From the NCBI GenBank assembly GCA_964451925.1, contig CAYVKA010000080.1, positions 1-20,847 on the forward strand: a stretch of 20,847 bases of DNA, in the 5' to 3' direction. The notes beneath the pieces were generated by a model that saw only the letters and a list, made by a program, of their open reading frames with translations, made no database searches and was not told the origin of the DNA. Source of the stretch: Nevskia sp964451925. GTDB taxonomy: Bacteria; Pseudomonadota; Gammaproteobacteria; Nevskiales; Nevskiaceae. Shown piece after piece: positions 14,980 through 20,847 of the stretch (position 1 is the stretch's first letter; the number at the start of each line of letters is the position of its first letter). Position numbers and translations under genes: made by a program.

Positions 14980-15971
14980 ACGGTCCACTGGCGGCAAGCG
15001 CCCAGGCGGGCGTGCAGCAGTTGCAGGACCTGGAGCCGTCGACTGCGGAATTCGAGGCGGCGGTGCTCACCGGCCTGTCGTCGCCGCAGAAGACCCTGCC
15101 CTGCAAGTTCTTCTACGACGCCGCCGGCTCGGCGCTGTTCGACCGCATCTGCAGGCTGCCCGAGTACTATCTGACGCGCACCGAGCTGCGCATCCTGGAG
15201 CAGCGGGCCGCGGACATCGCCGCGCTGCTCGGGCCGCGCGCCAGCCTGGTTGAATTCGGCGCCGGCTCGGCCGGCAAGGTCGGGCTGATCCTGGCGCGAT
15301 TGCCGGACCCGTACTGTTACGTACCGGTTGACATCTCGCGCAAGCACCTGCTGGGCGGCGCCGCCGGCGTGGCGCGCGCCTTCCCCGGCCTGCGCATCGC
15401 GCCGGTGTGCGCCGACTACACGCAGAGCTTCGCCCTGCCGGCCGCGGCGGCCGGCTCGCCCGGCGCCCTCGCCGGCTTCTTCCCCGGCTCGACCATCGGC
15501 AACTTCACCCACCCTGAAGCGGCGGTATTCCTGGCGCGCACGCGGCAGATCCTCGGCCCGGGCGCCCTGCTGATCGTCGGCGTGGACCTGCGCAAGGACG
15601 AACGCGTGCTCAACGCCGCCTACGACGACGCCGCCGGTGTCACCGCCGAGTTCAATCTCAACCTGCTGCGCCGCATCAACCGCGAACTGGGCGGCAACTT
15701 CAGGATCGACGGCTTCGGCCACGCCGCGCGCTGGAACGAGGACGAAGGGCGCATCGAAATGCACCTGGTCAGCCGCACCGCGCAGACCGTGCGCATCGGC
15801 GACGCACGGTTCGAGTTCGTCCAGGGCGAAAGCATCCACACGGAAAACTCCTACAAGTACAGCATCGCTTCATTCCAGGCCCTGGCCGCGGATGCGGGCT
15901 ATGCGCCGGTGCACTGCTGGACCGACGAGCGCTCGCTGTTCAGCGTGCACGCACTCAGGAACCCCGGATAA
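14976..15971 (+). CDS. egtD: L-histidine N-alpha-methyltransferase
   Basis: EgtD uses three S-adenosylmethionines to trimethylate histidine to hercynine, the first step to ergothioneine. The 331-residue protein shows FFYDAAGSALFDRICRLPEY and TRTELRILE. The SAM-binding LVEFGAGSAGK is at 91-101, PVDIS at 117-121 and FFPGSTIGNF at 168-177. N176 and the E290/S292 pair in HTENSYKYS correspond to residues that hold histidine in mycobacterial EgtD. GGAGG lies 6 nt upstream, within the end of egtB, and the genes overlap by 4 bp. It is the last gene of the unit; a strong intrinsic terminator lies 222 bp downstream. Confidence 0.96.
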   Translation: MNGPLAASAQAGVQQLQDLEPSTAEFEAAVLTGLSSPQKTLPCKFFYDAAGSALFDRICRLPEYYLTRTELRILEQRAADIAALLGPRASLVEFGAGSAGKVGLILARLPDPYCYVPVDISRKHLLGGAAGVARAFPGLRIAPVCADYTQSFALPAAAAGSPGALAGFFPGSTIGNFTHPEAAVFLARTRQILGPGALLIVGVDLRKDERVLNAAYDDAAGVTAEFNLNLLRRINRELGGNFRIDGFGHAARWNEDEGRIEMHLVSRTAQTVRIGDARFEFVQGESIHTENSYKYSIASFQALAADAGYAPVHCWTDERSLFSVHALRNPG

Positions 15972-16193
15972 GGCGCGCGGACCGGTGCCCCCAGCCCGTC
16001 GCCGCGCCGCCCCCCCCCGGCGGCAGCGGCAGGCCACCAACCCGCGGCGGGAGCACATCGCCAGCTTCAGGTTAACAAAAGTAAAGCGCCGAACTTCAGC
16101 CAGCGGCCGCTGCCTTACCCTCGCTGCGGCTTCCTCCCTCCCTGGGTGGCCGCAGTCGGGCAGCGCTTCCCCCTTTGACGCTGCCCCAGTGGC

Positions 16194-16233
16194 GGCGCCG
16201 GCGAATTCCCCGTTTCGCCGGCGCCATTTTTTT
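16194..16233 (+). terminator. Rho-independent terminator after egtBD
   Basis: A perfect 12-bp stem, GGCGCCGGCGAA (16194-16205) with TTCGCCGGCGCC (16214-16225), encloses an 8-nt loop. One A and then seven T (16227-16233) follow. This is a textbook intrinsic terminator reading on the + strand. Confidence 0.92.
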
Positions 16234-16268
16234 GCGCGGCCGCGGCGCCGGCATGCCGCGCCGGCGGA

Positions 16269-16274
16269 TAAGCT
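16269..16274 (+). promoter_or_regulatory. Possible -10 element (TAAGCT) for the hemD-like gene
   Basis: TAAGCT lies 29 nt before the start, within TAAGCTAGGC, the same 10-mer found upstream of the CsgG-like pair. An overlapping TAGGCT (16274-16279) is an alternative. The -35 region is GC-rich and not recognisable. Confidence 0.3.
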
Positions 16275-16303
16275 AGGCTAAATGTGGCCAAGCCACCCGA
16301 CCG

Positions 16304-17167
16304 ATGACCGAGCCGATGACGGAACCGCCGCTGCGCGGGCGCACCATCGCTGTGGCCGAGAGCCGCGAACTCGACGTATTCGCCGCCATGCTGGAACGGC
16401 GCGGCGCGCGCGTGCTGCGCTGCCCGCTGGTGGGCATCCTCGACGCACCCGACCCGGCGCCGGTGCTGCGCTGGGTACACTGGTTCAACGGCGGCGCCTG
16501 CGACGACCTGATCCTCCTTACCGGCGAAGGGCTGCGCCGCCTGCTCGGCTGCATCGGGCGGCACGAAGCGGCGCTGCAAGCCGGCTTCCTCGCCCAACTT
16601 GGCCGCGTGCGCAAGATCACCCGCGGCCCCAAGCCGGCCCGCGCCCTGCGCGAGCTGGGCCTGAAGCCCGACATCGCCGCCGCGACCCCGACCAGCGCCG
16701 GCGTCATCGACGCGCTGCGCGGGCAGGATCTGCGCGGCCGCGCCGTCGGCGTGCAACTCTACGGCCGCGAGCCCAACCTGCCGCTGATGCAGTTCCTGCA
16801 GCAGGCCGGGGCAGAGGCACACAGCGTCGCCCCCTACGTCTACGCCGACGACACCCACGATGCGCAGGTGATCGAGCTGATCGTGCACATGGCCGCCGGC
16901 GAAGTGGACGCCATCGCCTTCACCAGCAGCGCCCAGGTGGACCGGCTGCTGGCCGTGGCCGAGGCGGCGGAACAGCTGGACGCGCTGAAGGACGCGCTGG
17001 CGCGGACCTGTGTCGCCGCCATCGGGCCGGTGGTGGCTGCGGCGCTCGCCGCGCAAGGCATCCGCGTCGACCTGACGCCGAGCGAGTCCTTTTTCCTCAA
17101 GCCGCTGACCAGCAAGCTGGTGGAAAGGCTCGGCAACGGCCGGCCCGATCCGGCGGAAGACGCTTGA
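16304..17167 (+). CDS. Uroporphyrinogen-III synthase family protein (HemD-like)
   Basis: HemD cyclises hydroxymethylbilane to uroporphyrinogen III in tetrapyrrole synthesis. The 287-residue protein has the two-lobed HemD layout. It starts LRGRTIAVAESRELDVFAAMLERRGARVLRCPLV. A middle segment reads DLRGRAVGVQLYGREP with PYVYADDTHD. The late signature is DAIAFTSSAQVDRLL, then CVAAIGPVVAAALAAQGIRVDLTPSE and LVERL near the end. The match is at family level. It stands alone without hemC or hemX, and some HemD-like proteins act outside the main haem pathway. Two in-frame ATGs (16304 and 16316) are possible starts and neither has a good ribosome site. Confidence 0.8.
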   Translation: MTEPMTEPPLRGRTIAVAESRELDVFAAMLERRGARVLRCPLVGILDAPDPAPVLRWVHWFNGGACDDLILLTGEGLRRLLGCIGRHEAALQAGFLAQLGRVRKITRGPKPARALRELGLKPDIAAATPTSAGVIDALRGQDLRGRAVGVQLYGREPNLPLMQFLQQAGAEAHSVAPYVYADDTHDAQVIELIVHMAAGEVDAIAFTSSAQVDRLLAVAEAAEQLDALKDALARTCVAAIGPVVAAALAAQGIRVDLTPSESFFLKPLTSKLVERLGNGRPDPAEDA

Positions 17168-17189
17168 GCCTGTAACGACCGCGCGCCGC

Positions 17190-17357
17190 TCAGGGCGGCG
17201 CCTCGATCCGCGCCGCCAGATCGATGCTGCACGGCGCCGCCAGGCCGCCGTAGCGCGCATCGACCCGGTACAGCAGGTCCCGCGCCTGATCGCGCTTGCC
17301 GCCCGCCAGCAGCGTTTTCCGCCCGCCAAAGGCCGCGCCGCAGGCCCGCGCATCCTG
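17190..17357 (-). pseudogene. Possible remnant of a minus-strand gene (C-terminal fragment)
   Basis: One minus frame is open for 55 codons between TGA stops and reads in part LLAGGKRDQARDLLYRVDARYGGLAAPCSIDLAARIEAPP. It has the balanced composition of a real protein tail, unlike the Arg/Ala-rich shadow frames around it. It lacks an ATG, GTG or TTG start, has no ribosome site, and is closed upstream by a stop beside the phospholipase C promoter. It could be a truncated relic or chance. I cannot name the family. Confidence 0.35.
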
Positions 17358-17388
17358 TCAAAGCGCTGACATCTTCGCCCTCTAGGCT
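17355..17388 (+). promoter_or_regulatory. Pho-box-like site and -10 element upstream of phospholipase C
   Basis: CTGTCAA (17355-17361), 4 nt, then CTGACAT (17366-17372) matches 12 of 14 bases of the PhoB half-site pair CTGTCAT-N4-CTGTCAT with its exact 11-bp period. TAGGCT (17383-17388) lies 10 bp further on, where the -10 box of a PhoB-activated promoter is expected. The start codon is 35 nt downstream of that. TGTCA-N6-TGACA is also a dyad, so another regulator cannot be excluded. Confidence 0.5.
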
Positions 17389-17423
17389 CGATCCGGTTCA
17401 GCACAACATTCAAGGGAATGATC

Positions 17424-19509
17424 ATGACCACGACGGACCGTCGCGATTTTCTGCGTCTGCTCGGCAGCACCTCTCTCGCCTCCATGTTCCCCGCCAGCAT
17501 CGCCCGCGCCCTGGAGATTCCAGGCAACCACCGCACCGGCTCCATNNNNNNNNNNCGAGCACATCGTCGTGCTGATGCAGGAGAACCGCTCCTTCGATCA
17601 CTATTTCGGCACGCTGCGCGGCGTGCGCGGCTACGGCGACCCGCGCCCGGTGCAGCTGCCCTCGGGCAAGCCGGTGTGGTACCAGCCCGACAGCAGCGGC
17701 TACGTGCTGCCGTTCCGTCCCGACGCCGACCAGCTCGGTCTGACCTTCCTCGAAGACCTGGCGCACGACTGGACCAGCACCCACGCCGCCTGGAACCAGG
17801 GCCGCTACGACCAGTGGGTGCCGAACAAGGGCGCGGCGAGCATGGCGCACCTGAGCCGCCAGGACATCCCGTTCCACTATGCGCTGGCCGACGCCTTCAC
17901 CATCTGCGACGCCTATCACTGCTCGCTGCTCGGCCCGACCGATCCGAACCGCTACTACATGTGGACCGGCTGGGTCGGCAACGATGGCAGCGGCGGCGGC
18001 CCGGTGATCGACAATGCCGAGGCCGGCTACGGCTGGTCCACCTACCCGGAAACGCTGCAGCAGGCGGGCATTTCCTGGAAGATCTACCAGGACGCCGGCA
18101 CCGGCCTCGACGCGGCCGGCTTCTGGGGCTGGACCAGCGACGCCTACATCGGCAATTACGGCGACAACTCGCTGCTGTACTTCCACCAGTACCAGAACGC
18201 GCAGCCCGGCAATCCGCTCTACGACAAGGCCCGCACCGGCACCAACATCTCCGCCGGCGGCGGCCTGTTCGACACGCTGCGCAGCGACGTGGCCAACGGC
18301 ACGCTGCCGCAGGTGTCGTGGATCGTGGCGCCGGAGGCCTATACCGAGCACCCGAACTGGCCGGCCAACTACGGCGCCTGGTACGTGTCGCAGGTGCTGG
18401 ACGCGCTGACCGCCAATCCCGAGGTGTGGAGCAAGACTGCGCTGTTCGTCACCTATGACGAGAACGACGGCTTCTTCGACCACATGGTGCCGCCGACGGT
18501 GCCGCCCTCGGCCAGCCAGGGCAAGTCCACCGTGGCTATCACCAACGAACTGTTCGCCGGCAACTCCAGCTATCCGGCCGGGCCCTATGGCCTGGGCGTG
18601 CGCGTGCCGATGCTGGTGGTGTCGCCGTGGAGCAAGGGCGGCTGGGTCAACTCGCAGGTGTTCGACCACACCTCGATCATCCGCTTCATCCAGCGCCGCT
18701 TCGGCACCACCAAGCAGCCGCTGGACGAGCCCAACATCTCGCCGTGGCGGCGCGCGGTATGCGGCGACCTGCACAGCGCCTTCGACTTCTCGCGGCCCGA
18801 TACGCGCAGCGTGGCGCTGCCCGACACCAGCGCCTACCAGCCGCCCGACCGGCAGCGCCATCCCGACTTCGACGCCGTGCCGCCGGCCACCCAGGCCCTG
18901 CCGCAGCAGGAGCCGGGTCTGCGCCCGGCGCGCGCCCTGCCCTACGAGCTGCACGCCACCGCCTGGGCCGACCAGGGCAGCCTGTGGATCGACTTCGCCA
19001 ACACCGGCAAGGCCGGCGCCTGCTTCCAGGTGCGCGCGGCCGAAACGGCCGCCGGCCCCTGGAGCTATACCGTGGAAGCGGGCAAGTCGCTGGCCGATTC
19101 CTTCGCCGCGGCGGGCGCCTATGATTTCTCGGTGCACAGCGCCAATGGTTTCCTGCGCCACTTCAAGGGCGACCTCGCCGCGCCGCGCACACAGCTGCGG
19201 CTGAAGAGCCGCTACGACCATGCCCGCGGCAACTTCGAGCTGATCCTGCTCAACCGCGGCGACAGCCCCTGCCAGGTCACGGTGGAGAACAGCTACAGCG
19301 GCGAATCCTTCACCCAGGTGCTGGAACCGGGCGAGCGCGTCGAAAACCACTGGGACCTGCACGGCAGTTTCGGCTGGTATGACCTGATCGTCCGCTCCAA
19401 TGCGGAGAGCGGCTTCCTGCAGCGCCTGGCCGGCCATGTCGAGACCGGTGCGCCCAGCTTCAGCGATCCGGCCATCGCCGGCACCCTGCACGCCAGCGTC
19501 GACGCCTGA
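17424..19509 (+). CDS. Phosphocholine-specific phospholipase C (Tat-exported; interrupted by a 10-N gap)
   Basis: This secreted enzyme cleaves phosphatidylcholine and sphingomyelin to release phosphocholine, as do PlcN and PlcH of Pseudomonas. A Tat signal (DRRDFLRLLGSTSLASMFP, cleavage near ARA-LEIPG) leads to an acid-phosphatase-like catalytic domain. It contains LMQENRSFDHYFGTLRGVRG, HDWTSTHAAWNQGRYDQWV, LLGPTDPNRYYMWTGW and TYDENDGFFDHMVPP. Two C-terminal phospholipase C repeats follow (about from YELHATAWADQGSLWIDF and from TQLRLKSRYDHARGNFELILLN). The length is about 696 residues (PlcN is 692). The ATG at 17424 is preferred over 17418 because AAGGGA then sits at proper spacing. The two sides of the gap are out of frame as written; a 9-base gap would restore it. 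A Pho-box-like site precedes the gene. Confidence 0.93.
17546..17555. other. 10-N assembly gap inside the phospholipase C gene
   Basis: Ten N separate codons for TGS-I(M) from EHIVVLMQENRSF. With ten bases the frames do not join. The family usually reads TG-x-I-x-D-V-EH here, which needs nine bases. The apparent frameshift is therefore most likely an artefact of gap sizing. Confidence 0.9.
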
Positions 19510-19526
19510 TCCGCCGCAGCCGGCGG

Positions 19527-19564
19527 AAAAAAATCCCCTCGTCATCAGCCGATGACGAGGGGAT
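19527..19564 (-). terminator. Rho-independent terminator for the small minus-strand gene
   Basis: A perfect 14-bp stem (19533-19546 with 19551-19564, loop AGCC) is flanked on the left by seven A (19527-19533), the last belonging to the stem. Read on the minus strand this is a hairpin followed by a T-run, 52 nt after the stop of the gene at 19616. On the + strand it has no T-run, but the hairpin may still protect the phospholipase C mRNA end. Confidence 0.9.
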
Positions 19565-19615
19565 CGTGTGCTGCCGCAAGCCGCGCGCGTAGCGCCGGCT
19601 GCCGCCAGCGCTGTG

Positions 19616-19969
19616 TTACTGCTGGCGCTGCTTGTGGATGCGCGCGCTGTTTTTGTTCAGCGACTTGTTGAGGCGGTGCTGCTCACCCTTGGTCAGGTGA
19701 CCGCCGTTCTTGGCCTCGTCGACGCTTTCGCGCTGGGCGATATTGGCGTCGTGCTTCTCGTCCCGCGCCGCCTGCTTGGCGTTGAGCTGGCCGTCGGCCA
19801 CACCGGCCTGGATGCGGTTCTGCTGGTTGTCCAGCCGCTGGTTGATCTCGTTGACGCGGGGATGATCCGGCACCGGCGCCGGCGTGCCCTGCGCCAGCGC
19901 AGCGCCAGAAACCGCCGCCGAAAAGACCAAGCCGATCAGGGTGAAACGGGAAATCAGGTTTGCCTTCAC
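19616..19969 (-). CDS. Small exported helical protein, uncharacterised
   Basis: The 117-residue product has a signal peptide (MKANLISRFTLIGLVFSAAV to ALAQ, about 1-27). The mature part is charged, Asn/Gln-rich and predicted helical: RVNEINQRLDNQQNRIQAGV, DGQLNAKQAARDE, NIAQRESVDEAKNGGHLTKG, and LNKSLNKNSARIHKQRQQ. Two half-repeats are visible, each with a Gly-containing turn (ADGQLNAKQA and NGGHLTKGEQ) between helices. I recall similar small periplasmic proteins in other Proteobacteria, without a known function. The start is GTG at 19967-19969, set by a strong GGAGGAG 6 nt upstream and by the signal peptide. A strong terminator follows it. Confidence 0.85.
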   Translation of the reverse strand: MKANLISRFTLIGLVFSAAVSGAALAQGTPAPVPDHPRVNEINQRLDNQQNRIQAGVADGQLNAKQAARDEKHDANIAQRESVDEAKNGGHLTKGEQHRLNKSLNKNSARIHKQRQQ

Positions 19970-20058
19970 GATAACTCCTCCACACACCGGGCACGCTCGG
20001 TGCCCCCAAGTTGTCTTACCGCCGCCTGTTCCGCACTGCCGCTGCGGAAGTGAGAGCC

Positions 20059-20064
20059 AGCTTA
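20059..20064 (-). promoter_or_regulatory. Possible -10 element (TAAGCT) for the small exported protein
   Basis: TAAGCT on the minus strand, about 90 nt upstream of the GTG start, in the context GCGTAAGCTGGC. It is one of four such motifs before genes in this window. No -35 box is evident. Confidence 0.22.
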
Positions 20065-20140
20065 CGCCGGCAAGCTTGCTGGCCGCTGAACATCTGCGGT
20101 GCCGCCACGCGCCCTCTGGCCCGGCCCCGGTCGAGGCGGG

Positions 20141-20146
20141 TAAGCT
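20141..20146 (+). promoter_or_regulatory. Possible -10 element (TAAGCT) before the 129-residue protein, followed by a hairpin
   Basis: TAAGCT lies 42 nt before the ATG at 20189. A perfect 6-bp hairpin, GCGGGA-CAAA-TCCCGC (20147-20162), comes directly after it and would fall at the start of the transcript. The -35 region is not recognisable. Confidence 0.25.
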
Positions 20147-20188
20147 GCGGGACAAATCCCGCCCCGCGCCGCCCACCAACCACGCCCC

Positions 20189-20578
20189 ATGCCGCTATCC
20201 GGCCGCGACCGCACCGAAGAAGCCGCGTATGCGGCGGTGCTGGAGGAATTGCGCAACGGCGTGCGTGACGAGCCGCTGATGGCCAAGGCCTACGCGGAAG
20301 CGGAAGGCGACGACAACAAGGCCCGGGCGCGGTATCTGCGCTACCGCTCGGCCAAGCTGCTGCAGGCGATGCGCAGGGACAGCGCGCCGGGCAGCAGCTC
20401 CAGGCCGCCGGCATGGTGGCGCAACGGCGCCAGCGGGCCGCGGCGCTCCTGGAGCAGGCCGCGCTCTTATGACGTGCTGCTGATCCTGGGCCTGTTGCTG
20501 GTGCTGTTCCTGTTCAACAGCGACGTCCACCGCGCCGTGCTGCGCCTGCTGCGCAGCCTGGGAATACACCCGGCCTGA
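20189..20578 (+). CDS. Small C-terminally anchored membrane protein, uncharacterised
   Basis: The 129-residue protein begins MPLSGRDRTEEAAYAAVLEE. The segment EPLMAKAYAEAEGDDNKARARYLRYRSAKL resembles a helical motif found at the start of many small proteobacterial proteins. A basic Arg/Ser/Pro-rich linker (about 62-92) follows. One strong membrane segment (VLLILGLLLVLFLF, about 96-109) is near the C-terminus, so the N-terminal domain probably faces the cytoplasm. No ribosome site is visible and the ATG is simply the first in frame. It converges on the OmpA-family gene. Confidence 0.7.
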   Translation: MPLSGRDRTEEAAYAAVLEELRNGVRDEPLMAKAYAEAEGDDNKARARYLRYRSAKLLQAMRRDSAPGSSSRPPAWWRNGASGPRRSWSRPRSYDVLLILGLLLVLFLFNSDVHRAVLRLLRSLGIHPA

Positions 20579-20584
20579 AGCTGG

Positions 20585-20624
20585 CGCCGTGGCCGCTGCC
20601 CTTCGGCGGGCAGCGGCCACGGCG
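20585..20624. terminator. Perfect 17-bp hairpin between convergent genes
   Basis: Arms 20585-20601 and 20608-20624 are perfectly complementary, with a TTCGGC loop. It lies 6 bp after the stop of the membrane-protein gene and 11 bp from the stop of the OmpA-family gene. There is no T-run on either side, so it may act as a bidirectional GC hairpin or mRNA end stabiliser rather than a classical terminator. Confidence 0.6.
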
Positions 20625-20635
20625 ACACGAGTGCG

Positions 20636-20847
20636 CTACTGCTGCGGCGCGGCAGGCGCCGGCTCGGCGGAGACCGGCGCGGAATCGGCCGGCGCCGCCG
20701 CCGGAGCTGCCGCATCGGCCGGTGCCTGCGCGGGGGCGGCGGCATCCGGACTGGAGTCGGTCACCTTCAGCTCGACGCGGCGGTTCAGCTCGCGGCCCTC
20801 GTCGGTGTTGTTGTCGGCGATCGGCATGGTCTTGCCGAAGCCCTTGG
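20636..20847 (-). CDS. OmpA-family C-terminal domain protein (partial, 3' end)
   Basis: The visible 69-70 residues begin KGFGKTMPIADNNTDEGREL and continue NRRVELKV. This is the closing part of the OmpA-like peptidoglycan-binding domain, whose usual signature is G-x-x-x-P-x-x-x-N-x-x-x-x-x-x-x-x-NRRVE. A tail of about 40 residues rich in Ala and Pro (for example APAQAPADAAAPAAAPADSA) follows and ends at PQQ. The N-terminal part lies outside the window, so I cannot tell whether it is a porin-like OmpA, a Pal-type lipoprotein or a motor stator. Confidence 0.88.
   Translation of the reverse strand, partial: KGFGKTMPIADNNTDEGRELNRRVELKVTDSSPDAAAPAQAPADAAAPAAAPADSAPVSAEPAPAAPQQ

Larger units (their letters stand above)
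15972..16303 (+). other. 332-bp intergenic region between egtD and the hemD-like gene
   Basis: It contains a 9-C homopolymer (16010-16018), a short A-rich stretch near 16075-16085 (GGTTAACAAAAGTAAAG), the intrinsic terminator at 16194-16233, a GC-palindromic patch just after it (16234-16267), and the TAAGCT motif before hemD. I see no small gene. Confidence 0.6.

Noticed and set aside
16010..16018. 9-C homopolymer as a phase-variable tract
   Set aside because: It lies in intergenic sequence after egtD, not in a coding region or promoter spacing I can identify; an assembly or chance run is simpler.
17424..19509. Phospholipase C as a frameshifted pseudogene
   Set aside because: The only break coincides with the 10-N gap, and both sides match the family without other damage.
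17422..19545. Long minus-strand open frame of 707 codons opposite phospholipase C
   Set aside because: It is the antisense of a strongly recognised gene in GC-rich DNA, with His/Val/Gly-rich composition typical of such shadows.

Overview
The window is a high-GC, densely coded chromosomal segment of a Gram-negative bacterium. Lipoprotein signals, a Tat-exported phospholipase C, an outer-membrane phospholipase A and an OmpA-type C-terminus all point to Proteobacteria. My guess is a high-GC gammaproteobacterium (Nevskiales/Xanthomonadales-like) or a betaproteobacterium, but nothing here settles the taxon. I see no rRNA, tRNA, CRISPR array, transposase or phage gene. There are two assembly gaps: 100 N at 9326-9425, inside a tandem repeat, and 10 N at 17546-17555, inside the phospholipase C gene.

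Layout, left to right. The end of an unknown + strand gene meets a stand-alone adenylylsulfate kinase (cysC, -). A two-gene envelope redox operon follows: a DsbD/ScsB-type electron transporter and a periplasmic peroxiredoxin-like protein. Next come two tandem CsgG-family lipoproteins (-), divergent from an isoaspartyl peptidase (+). A class III nucleotide cyclase (-) is divergent from an MHYT membrane protein with a degenerate GGDEF domain (+). Its 3' side is an array of about 99-bp repeats, each carrying a terminator-like hairpin. Then come a KefB/KefC-type antiporter (-) and, divergent from it, pldA, a conserved hypothetical, a DUF427 protein, egtB and egtD (ergothioneine synthesis), closed by a clear intrinsic terminator. 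The right end holds a HemD-family protein, a gene remnant, a phosphocholine-specific phospholipase C behind a Pho-box-like site, two small uncharacterised envelope proteins, and the 3' end of an OmpA-family gene.

How the genes relate. The most coherent units are the redox pair (cytoplasmic electrons moved to a periplasmic peroxiredoxin-like protein), egtB-egtD with a co-transcribed DUF427 gene, and the paired CsgG-like lipoproteins without curli partners. The nucleotide cyclase and the MHYT/GGDEF protein are a divergent second-messenger pair. The GGDEF domain has lost its catalytic residues but keeps an RxxD inhibitory-site motif, which suggests a c-di-GMP receptor.

The observations most worth a second look are the structured terminator-like repeat array, the inactive GGDEF with a retained I-site, the Pho-box-like promoter of the phospholipase C, the asymmetric CsgG pair, and the HExxE-type hypothetical protein upstream of the ergothioneine genes. 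I do not see an unmistakably new multi-gene system.
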